From Hedera helix (Eukaryota > Streptophyta > Magnoliopsida > Apiales > Araliaceae): a DNA stretch of 64,000 nucleotides. Shown one piece after another: positions 1 through 12,580 of the stretch (the stretch's first letter is position 1; each line of letters starts with the position of its first letter). The stretch lies in contig OX359275.1 of assembly GCA_947179155.2 (NCBI GenBank), positions 42,517,898-42,581,897 on the forward strand, in the 5' to 3' direction. The position numbers and the translations under genes were made by a program. The notes below the pieces were generated by a model that was given only the letters and a program-made list of their open reading frames with translations, ran no database searches and was not told the DNA's origin.

Positions 1-3000
1 TCCGCTGGATTCATCAGAAACTAGATTTACAACTTCAACCTGAGCAGAATTCTCATGATTGAGGTCTTCATCTTTAATAAAATTAAATATCAACTATAAA
101 TATAAAAAACAATTGAATTGCAATAACGTGTTCGTATGATAGATTTTTTTTTCTTAATAAGATAAAAGAATAGCATCGTTAATATGGCTGAGGATTAAAT
201 ATTCCACAGTACTGGGAAGCTAGGGGAATCCTACCATTAGGAATTAATCAACAATTTAGGAAGGTAATTTTTATTAGTGTTAGAGAGGCCTGGTTTCAGA
301 TTACTTTACCCCCGTCTGGATGTTCCATATGATAAGATTTTCCAAGTTAAACAAACATGTAAAATCAGATGTTAAGAACATAAACCTTTAGTTGCGAGAG
401 GCCCCTTTCAGCTCTCTTCTTGTTGACAGATAGCCCACCAGGCAATGTCTCTTTGCTGTAGGACATACAATTCGAAAAAATATCAAATCTAAACCCCCCA
501 CAGAAATGGTTAGAACATTCATGATGAATCTTTGAATTAAACTAATCATAAACTGACTAGCATTCCCACAATTTCTGATAAGAAAATGGGCACATGTACT
601 ATTAAGATACACAATGCTAATGCATAGACAAGTCTAAGCACCCAAACACCCAATTTAGATGTTACATTCCTATAATAAGAAGAAAACCTAAAATATAAAG
701 ACATACAAGGAAAAAACAAATTCTACTCATCTCAAAAAGGTTTTGGCTCAGTACCGTAAAGACTGAACTTCAGACCTCCTAAAGGAAAGATTTTTTGGTG
801 GAAAAAAAAGAAGTCAACATAAGGAAAAATGAAGTTATTTGCCAGCAAACATACCTAACAACAATTGCTTCCAAATTCTCTCCAATAATTGAAGGACCGT
901 AAGGATCTGTGATAGGTTCAACTTGCACTACAAGCTCTGGCTTTATAGACTGAAAAACAAAATTTTGCAAGAAAATATAAATCAAAGGAGAAAATAATTT
1001 TTGCACACAAGGTGATGCCAAAGAAGAGCATATAGACATTTAGTAAGATGCTGCATTCAACCACCTCATAGTCTATTATTAACACAGCAAGTGAACAGCT
1101 TGCAGTGCATTCATCATGTGTAAATACTCATCCTTCCTACTTCTATTCCTTTTTTTGATAGGAACCCAAGATTGAGCAAGTGGCAGAGTTCTTTTTTTTT
1201 TAATTATTATTCTTAGAAAATGACAAATGGGGAATGTGACCCATATCATGCCAATTGTGAGGGGGTTAGATGGAGAACTTGTTTTGCATTACATACCTTG
1301 ATAAAATCTTCAACATTTCTCATTCTTTTCTCGATGGGTTCAATTAGATCACTATACTGCAAAAATGGGTACAAACATCAGAGTCATAAACCAGTATCTA
1401 CTGTACATAGGGAGGGTCTATGTAGTATGTACATCATAATAAGCATTATTTCAAAGAGTTTAGGTAAACATGACAAAAGGACCAGCAAAAGTTAGCTTCA
1501 ACAAATGACCAGAAATTCATTTAAGTATTTAGTAGGCTTTTGATTTCAACTCATGTAAAGGTCTTACCCATAACAGATAATTAGTTCTATTAACCATTAC
1601 TAGATTTTCTCAAAATTCCAAATTCTGATCACTCCAAGAGTGAAAGAGAAACAATCTTCAATCTTAGTAAATATCAGGGAACTTTCTCTGAACAATTATA
1701 GAACTGAATTTTCCTTCAATTACCATCCAATCCATTTTTCTCTTTTCTTTCCATCATTGTTCTAAATGGTCCAGAATCTAAGTTACGCATTAGAACAGAA
1801 GCATTTATATTGATTCAAATTCAACATGCAAAATTAGGAAAATGGTTCAAGAAGAATTTCCTTTAATTAGTCAACACTGACTAAGAAACATTCTGACAAT
1901 TTATTTACTGAATGCGCTCCAAATCACCTTTACTCGGCTAAGTCAGTCATGTTTGACTGATCACCTTCTTTTTTTTTTGTTGCTAATTTAAGAAAGAATT
2001 TAAACTCAAACACACTATTTTGCCACTGCAAAGGTTTGAACTTTCACCCTCTTGGTACACAAGGGGTGGTGGGGATAACCATTGGGCCAAGGCCCTTGGT
2101 TGACTGATCACCTTTACTAGTCAAATGAATCCTAATATGTTTTACTGCAGAGATTGGTGGAACCACGTGCATTATCATTATAACATAAACACCATGATCC
2201 ATTTCCTTTTATCTGAATAAGCTCATCGTGATAGAAACATATTGTTGAGACTGTTTATAACTGATTATAGTCTATACTACCAAAGCCATCTGAAATATCC
2301 AGAGCTAGTATCTTAGTGGCAGTAGAATACAAACTCCAACATGAGCTTGACTGCTTAATACATCCACTATCAAAAGTGGATTTATATTTAAAACAAGCAG
2401 TAGAAGTAAAAGGAAAAATCTGTTATGTACTTTATAACGGAGAGTGAGCATGTGTACAACACAAAAAGGATAATTTAAGGTCATGTATGGAACTTGGAAA
2501 AATTAAGGGAAAAGTAAAAGGAAACGAAATTGTTTTGAGCTTTATAAATCAACTAGCATATGGGGCGCACACAATGCATGTGAATTATAATTAAAAAATT
2601 ATTAAAATTAATGTAAAAGAATAAAAATATAAGCAAAAAATATAGTAAAATATAATTTACACGAAAAAATAATCATGAAATATAATTTACATTAAAAAAT
2701 AAGTTGAATGCCAGAGATTGAAAAACGATAAAACGGACGGATGATCAATACTTTTTGGCAATGATAAAACAAAGGGATGTTGGTAAATAAATGCTGATCG
2801 AATGAGTAAACTTGCTGGATCGCCCACGTGCTTTTCACCACATTTACGCATGTATCGGAAACTTATGGTAGAGAGAGAAAGATAGTACTGTTTCTGAGAA
2901 TTGGGATGAGAGGAAAAGATGTTAAAGGTAGTCTAATTGTTTTGGAGTAAACTAATGATAGATTGAGTTCGCTATAAATTGGTTTTTTCATTGAAAGACT

Positions 3001-3934
3001 ACGCGAATTGTCGTGAAAAAGTTTTCAGAGGAGAAGTTGGAATGAATTAAAACTGACAATGAACGTGGAGATGCATTTTAATTTAAACCGTAATGTTCGT
3101 TTTTCTTTTTATCACTTCAACTTAATTTAGGGGTAAAAAAGAAAAGTAAAAAAGCTTCAAAAAAATGTTCACACAAAAAATAATTGTCAAATTGCTCCAG
3201 CTTTATAATATAGATAGATAGATAGATCTTATCCATTACACTACACTTTGAATCTATAATTGATGTTGAGTTTTATTTTTATAAGTATAGATACTTGGAC
3301 TTCTGTTCATTAAGATAGTGTTTTCCTTTTTAACATGTTTTTTTTGTTTTGTTTCTCCTTTTCCTTTGTTTTCCGCCTATTTTGATTGTGCCAAGACAAG
3401 ATACAACCTTCACTATATAAGGTATAATTACCTGATGTGACATTATCTTTAAGGAAAAAAACTGCTTTGAAATCAATAGTTACCTAATCGAATTATGACT
3501 AACACTACACCGTACATCCAGTGAGGGTAAATGGAAAATTCATAACCAAGTGATTGATGCTCTCTAATGGTTACACTATTTATCATTAACAATTCATATT
3601 TGAGCGTTTGTAAAGAATTCACCTGTTTTTTGGTCAACATTGGGCCGTCGCAAACTCCAACGACAATGCGATCCCTCGAGAGCTCGGCTGCCGCCTAAGC
3701 AAGATAGTTTTAGAGTAAATAAGAGAGAAAATGTATATGCTTATGGAGGAGAGAGAAAGGAAAGAATTATTAAAACACCGTGAGGAAAAGGCGGTGACCG
3801 TCGTGTAAGCGGTCAAAGGTGCCGCCAAGAACGACGGCTCCATACGGATTTGGAGGAGAAACGATTGAATTTGAGTCTGAACCTAAATCACCACCATCTG
3901 CATCCGTTATTGTCGTATCCTTCAATATCACCAT
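1..3934 (-). CDS. COAD: Phosphopantetheine adenylyltransferase (CoA synthesis), 3'-partial, six exons visible
   Basis: Spliced minus-strand gene, exons 3934-3779, 3694-3623, 1356-1297, 949-855, 455-386 and 39-1 (continues outside the window). All introns are GT-AG and the phases join without a stop. The predicted N-terminus starts MVILKDTT. Residues 33-52 contain GAVVLGGTFDRLHDGH, the nucleotidyltransferase nucleotide-binding motif with its HxGH signature. Then follow RDRIVVGVCDGPML, the IEPIEKRMRNVEDFI segment, VVQVEPITDPYGPSI and SKETLPGGLSVNKKRAERGL, which match plant PPAT in order. The enzyme (family knowledge) transfers AMP from ATP to 4'-phosphopantetheine, the penultimate step of CoA synthesis; the plant form is a short cytosolic monofunctional protein. 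The ATG at 3934 is chosen because it is the first in frame before the conserved block. The C-terminal catalytic SSTxxR region is expected beyond position 1. Intron 1357-3622 is long and carries a SINE. Confidence 0.93.
1968..2099 (-). mobile_element. tRNA-derived SINE in a PPAT intron
   Basis: A 132 bp insert is flanked by perfect 15 bp direct repeats (TTGACTGATCACCTT at 1953-1967 and 2100-2114), a target-site duplication. Read on the minus strand it begins with a tRNA-like head: box A-like TGGCCCAATGGTTA, then box B-like AAGTTCAAACC. It ends in a short poly-A tail, seen as a T run at 1969-1978 on the plus strand. This is the structure of a plant SINE retroposed by LINE machinery. It lies in the long third intron of the PPAT gene, in the same orientation as that gene. 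Confidence 0.82.
3211..3228. repeat. Short (GATA)n microsatellite
   Basis: Tandem TAGA/GATA units within the long intron of the PPAT gene. No other function is visible. Confidence 0.7.
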
Positions 3935-4495
3935 ACTCTCCCTCTAACTATATATATTCTACTGTGGACTTGATCGGAGTTGCTATTTTTCCTTCCGTTG
4001 ACGATAACTAGTGATGCGTTTGTCTATAGATCGTTTGAGCGTCCCTTCATATTCTTAGGTTTTGACTTTTGAGGGTTGGTTTTTTATATTTATATATAAC
4101 CTGACAAAATATGATTATAGATTAGTTTTGATTTATAAAATTTGATTATAATTTTATTTAAGAATTAAAATTATATTATTTATTTTTAATATAAATTATG
4201 TGAATTAAAATTATATAATTATGAATTAAATATAAATTAACTCATATTTTAAATGTTAAATTAATCATTAAAATCATATCTTAAATTATTTTTTGTCTCA
4301 TAAAATCTTAAATTACATTTTTTTTTGATATGTTGTATTACGAATAGACTATAAATGTACAAGGAGCTATTATATTTACGGGAGGGTGTAATAAATGACT
4401 TATATTGAGCTTAATAAAATTATGTCAATGTGATCTAATTAATCAAATGGACATAGTGTAGAAAAAATATTAAATTAATTTGATAAGATTATGTT
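3935..4495. other. AT-rich upstream region of the PPAT gene
   Basis: No credible coding frame. It presumably holds the promoter and 5' UTR of the minus-strand PPAT gene, for example the TATATATA-like tract just upstream of its ATG near 3950. It then grades into AT-rich repeat DNA that borders the LTR-like block. Confidence 0.5.
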
Positions 4496-7034
4496 TGTAA
4501 TGATATATAATTTGACATTATTGTAAATTTTATAATTAATTAATAAAATTAATATTTCGGAGTGTGACAAGTATTTTGGGACAAGCCAATTATGGAGTAT
4601 TTGATTGTGGAATAAAATTCAAAACTAATGAAACAAATTTAGAGCAAAAAATACTTGAATTGGATAAGAAATGAGCCATGTATGATTTATTAGAAAATAA
4701 ATTCTCTATATTTTGTAACAAAAGACCATGCTACCCTTAACAATTTGAAAAATAACATTTGTGTCCTAGAATAGTTCAATGACCATTATGCCATCATTTA
4801 TTGAAGAAAAATGCCCTAAGTGACTAACCATGTATGAGTTAAGCTAACTAAATTGAGTTAGTTGTTGGAATAATATATACAAAATATGTATGTATATATT
4901 TCTCAAGTATAGATAGATATTAGCTCATCTTATATTCATTTTCATCTCCAAAGTTACTATGGAAAGAGAATTCATAAGAGAAAGAGAAGATAAGGCTAGG
5001 GTTTGCAAGAAACCTTGAAGAATTCAAGAGAAATAGTTCAAGCCAAGTGAAAACCATCATTAAAGTGGATCATTCAACACTTAGGAGGTTTATATCAAGA
5101 AGAAGAAGAGCTACAAAAAGATTTAAAAGTCTTTTTGACTCTAAAACCCTCCATCTCTGTGTTTAGAGTAGGAATTTTTGTGGAGCTATGCATGTATTCA
5201 TGGTTAGATGCATGAGTTATGTGAGATTATGTGTCAAGAGAATGATTCATGTGAAACCCTAAAGGTTAAAGTTGTATATGTAGGTATTATGTGCATGCAT
5301 GCTTATGATCATGGCTAGAAATCATGATTTAAGGAAGATTATGTGTTAAATGTTATTAGAAGTAATGAAAACCTATTTAGAAGTGATGAACATGTTTAAA
5401 GCATGTGAAATTTCAAGCTTGATAGCATTATATGTTCTTTAAAGGTTGCAAAGCAAGACTTGTTTAAAAAAATTATAATATTAGGCTATGATGTATTGGA
5501 CTAAATCGAACTTTTTGGAAAAATTAATTCATTTGAAAATTTTTAAATATTTTGAAGGCTCATGCAAATCATATATATGTTATATGTGCTAAACGATGTA
5601 TTGGAATTAAGTTTTGTAAAAAGAGATAAAAAATAGCATGAATTTTGGAAAGATTTTTTTAAAAAAAAATTGCAGGACTGCGCTAAGGTGCAGTGCTTCG
5701 AACTAAATATTGCGCCGATGCGCAGTGCTTCTGTGAGACCTTGCCGAGGCGAGGTGTGGCCGAGAAGATCTCGTGGCCAGCGAGATCTTCAAGGCAAAAT
5801 ATCTTGTCGAGGCGAGATGTTATGTTATTGGGAATTTTTTTTTAATTTTAAATCTAAAATAAAATGTTTTAATATTAAATGATAGAGACATATATGATAA
5901 GTCATAAATTGATAAAAATGACCAATATGGTAAGTGTTAAGGATAGATGAACAATGTGTTATGTGATTAGGGTTATGTAAAGGTAAATGATAGTTTGTTT
6001 AGCAAATTAAAGCATTCATGTGTATATAACTAATGCATGAATTAATGTTATGGTTATGTAGGACATAATCAGGATTAGATTTTTTTAGTTGAGGTAAACG
6101 AGGACTTATATAAGTGTTCTTTTCGGACTCTCTTTTAAAATTCTTGAACATGAATTCATGTTATGTATTTATTAAGCATTCTAAAGTTTATCCATCATTG
6201 AACTGTTATTGAGAAAAGTCGATGCCAATTTTGATCCGACTAGACATACGTAAAGATTCAAGTTAAATTTAGATATTTATTTGTTATGCCCTTCAATCTA
6301 TATTGTTGTGATGCGGATCTATGAAATACTGTAACAGAACAACCCTGACAAAAAGGGGATTACAGGATAAAGAAAATGTAAAATTATAGCGTGTTTGCGT
6401 AGCTAGATGTTTATGTTGTGCATAATATAAAGGTACGATAGGCTAATCACCTAGAGTACACATCTAAAATGAAATGCAATCTTATGACTGAATCTGAACA
6501 ATATTAGTCTTTATGATTAGTATTATTCTTAACGAGTTATTGGTCTTGTGACCGTACAACAAACAAGTTTTCATGTTATAAATTATTCATGTAAAGTTTC
6601 ACGATATATTTTTATTTCCATTCATTGAACTGTTATTGGATCAGCCTTATTGTAAATGATTTTCTTTCAATATTCTAAAATATCATGTCATTACTTGTTT
6701 ATGTACTTGATGAACTATTTTATGCTCACCCTTGTTTTTAATATGACATTTCAGCTAAAACTGAATAGGCCGAGGGGTCGGGAACAGATAAAGGAAAGGG
6801 GAAGGTTAGTAAGTAGTAGATGCTTATTTATGGAGCTTATGTAGATATCATATTTTTGTAATATATCATGTACGAATGTGTTGTATGTATAAAGGTATTT
6901 AGAACCTATGAATAATTATGTATTATTGTAAATTAAGTTTTATTTTTCAGAATGAATGAATGGTATTGAATGATAGTGTAGTATCGTGAACACCAAATTT
7001 ATGGTTCAAATGACCTGAATTTAAGAGTGTCACA
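4496..7034 (+). mobile_element. Probable long solo LTR (retrotransposon remnant)
   Basis: The right end AGTGTCACA at 7034 is a typical LTR 3' end. Two left ends are possible. A TG at 4496 gives a 5 bp target duplication ATGTT (4491-4495 and 7035-7039) and about 2.54 kb. TGTGACA at 4563 mirrors the right end but has no target duplication. Inside there are no gag or pol frames. The layout near the right end (CTCACCCTT, then a CAG, then a GGGTCGGG block at about 6770) resembles that of the better-defined LTRs at 7074-9926 and 37823-40961. A GC-rich island at 5670-5820 stands out from the AT-rich surroundings. Solo LTR status is inferred. Confidence 0.45.
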
Positions 7035-7201
7035 ATGTTATTGTGATCTGATTTAACTAATCAAAATAAAAACTGTAAGACCCCGAATTTTATGAAATAC
7101 AAAATTTAATTTTTCTTCATATAGATATTTTTTTTAAACAGTAAGTGGTTAAATCGATAAAGTTAAAAGTTAAGGATGTTATGTGCAAATTTTATTTTGT
7201 C

Positions 7202-7262
7202 GGACAATATTCGCTTTGTCGGGGAATATTCGTTTGGTCGGGGAATATTCGTTTGGTCCGAC
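7202..7262 (+). repeat. Tandem ~20 bp repeat in LTR copy A
   Basis: About three units ending in GGGGAATATTCG separated by TTTGGTC-like spacers, followed by a GC-rich CGACGGCGCCG. A shorter version is present in the inverted copy near 40790-40840. Confidence 0.6.
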
Positions 7263-7886
7263 GGCGCCGAAATAACAAATTATTGGTGTACCCCACAACG
7301 GAATATTTGTCAGATATAGAAAACGACAGAAATAACCTTTTTAAATAAAAATAGTCAACGGAACTGTTAAAATACCGGTGATAAAAGAATAGTAGCATAC
7401 GGTAGTTATTGGTATTTTCTGTAGCACTCGGTACTCTACAGTAACACACGGTATTGCATAGTGTCTCATATTTTTGGTCTGATAATTGACACCGTAACTG
7501 TTACGCATCATTTCATCGATAATTGTCACTGCATAATATTTTATATTATCAATTCAATAATTGTTGTTACACAGTATTTTGCATTATTGATTTAATAATT
7601 GTCATTACACTGTATTTTATATCATTGAGTCAATAATTGTTGTTGCACTGTTTTTAAAATTATTGAACCTAATAATTGTCACAGTAATATATGCACAGTA
7701 ATTCACATTATTGAATCAATAATTGTCATTACACAGTAACGTATGCTTTATTTTACATTATTGTTATCTCTATTATGATGTTATTTAAACAGTTGTATTT
7801 CATTAATTTATTGACTTGATATCTAAGAGCTAACTATACTGTATTTATAACAATTAGTCATAATAATTGAATTGATAAAGTTATTT

Positions 7887-8145
7887 GTTTATAATATAAA
7901 GTTAGGTGATTATTAGGTGATATGAAATGAATGGTGTAGATTAAAGTGTGAATTATTGTTGAATAATTGAATTGATTTGTTTATAATATAAAGTTAGGTG
8001 ATTATTAGGTGATATGAAATGAATGGTGTAGATTAAAGTGTGAATTATTGTTGAATAATTAAATTGATTTGTTTATAATATAAAGTTAGGTGATTATTAG
8101 GTGATATGAAATGAATGGTGTAGATTAAAGATAATATAATATTTG
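7887..8145 (+). repeat. 92 bp tandem repeat in the LTR promoter half
   Basis: Units begin at GTTTATAATATAAAGTTAGG, at 7887, 7979 and 8071. Two are full and a third partial, almost identical at a 92 bp period. The block lies upstream of the LTR TATA box and is absent from the related LTR at 37823-40961, so it belongs to the variable U3 segment. Confidence 0.85.
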
Positions 8146-8213
8146 AAATGGATGGTGTAGATTAAAAGATGATCTTTAAATGAATGGTTTAGATTAAATG
8201 AATGATACGATTT

Positions 8214-8234
8214 TTGGCTATAAATAGAAGCCTT
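8214..8234 (+). promoter_or_regulatory. LTR TATA box (copy A)
   Basis: GGCTATAAATAGAAGCC is a strong plant TATA consensus. It is followed within about 50 bp by a CT-rich leader (TTTCTTTCTCTCTC near 8268), as expected for the U3/R boundary of the LTR. Confidence 0.65.
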
Positions 8235-8547
8235 AACTTAAGGATTGTTCATAAACTTCCTTACTTGTTCTTTCTTTCTCTCTCTAAATACTTCTTGTGA
8301 AAGTTCTCTCTAAGTGTGCTTAAGTCATCTTGAGTATTTGTGAAGATCTATAAGTATACGTGTACTGTTCAAGTTAATCAACCTTATTTAAATCAATATC
8401 CAGTCACGTGTTGAGGTAAGGGATACCATCTTTTTCATCTTCCATTATTCAAACGTACTATGGTAAGGGATTATCATTATTTGATTCTCGATAATAATAT
8501 TGTTTCTTCCTTACTCATAAGACGTGCCTTTTATTTCCATGTATTAA

Positions 8548-8745
8548 ATTGTGGGAATAACCTTACGGAGCGGATTGCCGCCTGTTGGTGAATAACCTTT
8601 CGTATTCATTCATTATTAATCTCTGAGAATAACCTTACGGAGCGGATTGCCGCCTGTTTGGTGAATAACTCTTTGTACTCAAATTCTATTAAATTGTGGG
8701 AATAACCTTACGGAGCGGATTGCCGCCTGTTGGTGAATAACCCTT
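8548..8745 (+). repeat. ~73 bp tandem repeat with GGATTGCCGCCTG core
   Basis: Three units share GAATAACCTTACGGAGCGG and GATTGCCGCCTGTTGGTGA at 72-75 bp spacing, downstream of the TATA box. The inverted LTR copy carries four units of the same repeat at about 39150-39410, so unit number varies between copies. Confidence 0.85.
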
Positions 8746-9931
8746 TGTATTAATTTTCTTCACCTTTTGTTAATCAAACCTGCTACGGTAAGGGATATTA
8801 TTTTCTTTCATACTCCTAAATCGAAATTTATTATGGAACTATTGCTTCTATAATTCCTGAAAATATTATATGTTCCATAATAGTTGAACTTCATTATTTC
8901 AACTGAACCTTCCTATTTACGTGAACATTTCTATTGAATTGTAACCGTTATTCTGAACTGTGGATCTTGAATTTCACTCCACATCATGTTGACAATTTGG
9001 ACATTATTTGAATCTGTACAAAGTAAACTTCCGATACTTATTGTTATCCTATTTCTTCTGTTCATCATTTATATCATTGTAATCATCCAAAAATCAAGCT
9101 GTTGTGAATATCTGTGGCCGGGGGCACAGATGTGATATATTTGTTGAACAGATGATAGGTTAAAGGCGATATAATAGGTTAAAGGCGATACATCTGTTCG
9201 GTGTCTTTTATGGCACGTGGTGAATGTTCTCTTTGGCCCGTAGTGCAAAGATGAACTGTTGTTTGGTATGATTACGACCAAAGGCTGAATCTGGTATAAT
9301 CATGACCGTTGGTGCTATATTGAATATCTTTGGCCCGTAGTACAAAGATGAACTGTTGATGTGCATGATTATGATCAGGAACTGTGAATTTGTATTATCT
9401 TGACTAATGATATTTCAGATGATAAAAGTTGATGATGTTTTTCCTAAAAAGAGAACCGAGTGGACATTATAGTCTGCATTATTCTTCTAATAGATTACTC
9501 ATTCCGCTGCTATTATTGATCTGAACGTTGTTTAAGAATTTAACTGCAGTTTTTGATATAAACCTTGTAGTCTATTGTATTCTATCAAGAACTCAACTGT
9601 TGAAGACTAATGATAATTTATTCGTCATTATCTTAGTCATGATATTCTTTACTGGGCTATTTGAGCTCACCCTTTCTTTTGTTCCATTGTTTTTCAACAG
9701 GAGATGAAAACATGACAGGGTCTAGCCGGAGAATGGAGTGAGGGTCCGAGGAATAGTTATCATAGTCTTCACGTTTTGTAAAATAGTGTGGCAATAATAG
9801 TGAAGACTTAGTTGTGTATTATTATACACTGTATTGTTGTACGTTGTGCTTTGTTGTAATAATTTTGTTGTAGTATTTTGACGACTCAAGTTTGGGCTGT
9901 GTGGGCCCAGATTTGGGGGCGTCACAAAAAC

Positions 9932-10679
9932 GTTATCACCATGTAATGTTACAAATTTTTTGTCTTAACTATGTTTTAAATAATATAAAATTAAATAAGA
10001 CGAATCATAATTTGTAGCATAATCAATTATAAAAGATATACTACGCCAACTTAATTATGGCATATTATTTGAGACACTATTTAAATTTTTTTTTTTGATA
10101 TATTTAATATTATCTAATTTATTAAAAATTTATATTTTCATATGTATTTTTTATATTTTTATATGATCTTCTCTCACATTAATATAAAGTGAGTTTCAGC
10201 TTGATGTAATTTTTTTTAATATAAAAATTATATTTCTCAATATATTTTATCATGAAAAAATTCTTTGTGACTGACTGCTTCAAATAATAAATATATTCTC
10301 TTTATTCTACATAAATAAATAAATTATAATTTATTTTTAGTTAATTTATAAAATTTTAAATTATGATTTTTATTTGATTTTAATAAAAATAACTTTTATT
10401 TAATTATACTTTTTAAATAATTTACACAATTAATTATTGTACTAATAAAAATTAAATAAATTCATATCAATTATAAATTAACTAAAAATAAATTTTAAAC
10501 TTTGACAACAAATATAAGATATTGTATATTTTAAAGAATAAACTACCTTTAATTTTGGACATCCCACAAAATCTCCTCCCAGTATTTCTCTTTGTCCAAG
10601 TAGTTGAATATAAAAGGGTCATAATATTTTATTAATAAATTATATATATTTAATATCATAATTTTTATTTTTTATATCA

Positions 10680-10734
<55 letters not shown>

Positions 10735-10911
10735 GGAAACTAATTAAAACAATCGTTTTTGGCCACTATCTAAATAATTTTTTTAATAAAGGTCCTATCT
10801 TAATAAACTGTTGCGGCAGATAAATTTTATAAAAAAATTGCTACTTCTTTTAATTATTAAAACAGTACTTTTGGTAATAATTACTGTGAATAGACACTAT
10901 ATATATATATA
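9932..10911. other. AT-rich non-coding stretch with (AT)n microsatellite
   Basis: No coding potential. Contains a long (TA)n tract at about 10683-10732 and a shorter one at 10901-10911, which forms the left flank of the foldback element. Confidence 0.6.
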
Positions 10912-12580
10912 GGGGAATGATCCATAGCAAGCGTTTGCTATGAACACTATTCCAACAAATGCATCTTTAACCGTTGAAATAATGATTTTAATAGATAAGA
11001 TGGAGTCCCACCCGCTATCTAAGATAACGGGTAGGAAAGAAAATTTTTTTTTCTCAGTCCACCCTAAGTTTAACAAAATCAAAAAAAAAAAAAAAAAAAA
11101 AATTCCCACCCGTCATCTTAGTTGACGGGTGGAGTGTTTAGTTTTTTTTTTTTTTTAATATAAGTTTAACAAAAAAAATAAATTTCCCACCCGTCATCTT
11201 AGTTGACGAGTGGAGTGTTAATTTTTTTTTAATATAACTTTAACAAAAAAAAAAAAATTCAATTCCCACCCGTCAACTAAGATGACGGGTGGAGTGTATT
11301 GAATTTTTTTTTATAATATAACTTTAACAAAAAAAAAAAATTCAATTCCCACCCGTCAACTAACATGACGGGTGGAGTCTATTGATTTTTTTTATTTTTT
11401 TATTTTTTATAATATCACTTTAACAAAAAAAAAAAAAAAAAAAAATTTATTCCCTCCCACCCCACCCGTCAACTAAGATGACGGGTGGAGTGTATAAATT
11501 TTTTTTTTTTTTTATTACATCACTTTAACAAAAAAAAAAATTCAATTCACTCCCACCCGTCAACTAAGATGACGGGTGGAGTGTATATATATATATATAT
11601 ATATTTTTATTACATCACTTCAACAACAAAAAAAAAAAAAAAAAAAAAATTCAATTCCCTCCCACCCGTCAACTAAGATGACGGGTGGAGTGTATTAATT
11701 TTTTTTTTTTTTTTATAATATCACTTTAACAAAAAAAAAAAAAAAAAAAAAAATTCAATTCCCTCCCACCCGTCAACTAAGATGACGGGTGGAGTGTATT
11801 AAAATTTTTTTTTTTTTTTTTATAATATCACTTTAACAAAAAAAAAAAAAAAAAAAATCATTTCCCTCCCACCCGTCAACTAAGATGACGGGTGGAGTGT
11901 ATTAATTTTTTTTATTTTTATAATATCACTTTAACAAAAAAAAAAAGTTTCAATTCCCACCCGTCAACTAAGATGACGGGTGGAGTGTATTGAATTTTTT
12001 TTTCTTTTTATTTTTTTATAATATAACTTAAAAAAAAAAAAATTCAATTCCCACCCGTCAACTAAGATGACGGGTGGAGTGTATTGGATTTTTTTTTTTT
12101 ATAATATAACTTTAACATAAAAAAAAAAAAATTCAATTCCCACCCGTCATCTTAGTTGACGGGTGGAGTGTATTGATTTTTTTTTATTTTTTATAATATA
12201 ATTTTAACAAAAAAAAAAATAATAATAATTCAATTCCCACCCGTCATCTTAGTTGACGGGTGGAGTGTGTTGAGTTTTTTTTTTTTTAATATAATTTTAA
12301 CAAAAACAAAACAAAACTCCACCCGTCAACTAAGATGACGGGTGAGATTTTTTTTTTTTGATTTTGTTAAACTTAGATTAAAAAAAAAAAAAAGACAAAA
12401 AACAGAACTCCACCCGTCAACTAAGATGACGGGTGGACTGAGAATTTTTTTTTTCTTTCCTACCCGTTATCTTAGATAGCGGGTGAGACTCCATCTTATC
12501 CATTAAAATCATTATTTCAACGGTTGAAGATGCATTTACTAGAATAGTGTCCATATCAAACGCTTGCTATTGATCATTTC

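Larger units (their letters stand above)
7074..9926 (+). mobile_element. Long solo LTR, copy A (2.85 kb)
   Basis: The element starts TGTAAGACCCCGAATTTTAT, ends GGGGGCGTCACA, and is flanked by a perfect 5 bp direct repeat AAAAC (7069-7073 and 9927-9931): TG...CA ends plus a 5 bp duplication, as made by LTR-retrotransposon integrase. No internal coding region, primer-binding site or second LTR is present, so it is best read as a solo LTR left by LTR-LTR recombination. The inverted relative at 37823-40961 matches in both outer parts. It contains a TATA box near 8218 and two tandem-repeat blocks (7887-8145 and 8548-8745). The unusual length points to a long-LTR Gypsy-type family, which is inference. 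Confidence 0.85.

Noticed and set aside
2021..2100. Complete tRNA gene on the minus strand
   Set aside because: Only box A- and box B-like parts are present, no cloverleaf; poly-A tail and target duplication show a SINE instead.
5670..5882. 70-codon frame across the GC-rich island
   Set aside because: Lies within an LTR-like repeat and the frame is a by-product of the stop-poor GC-rich segment.
9069..9281. Minus-strand 70-codon frame within LTR copy A
   Set aside because: Related sequence in LTR copy B (38570-38821) does not keep the same protein, so it is not under coding constraint.
11000..12480. CRISPR-like regularly spaced repeats
   Set aside because: Units are palindromes separated by homopolymer runs inside terminal inverted repeats, in plant nuclear DNA; spacers are not unique sequences and no cas-like gene is present.
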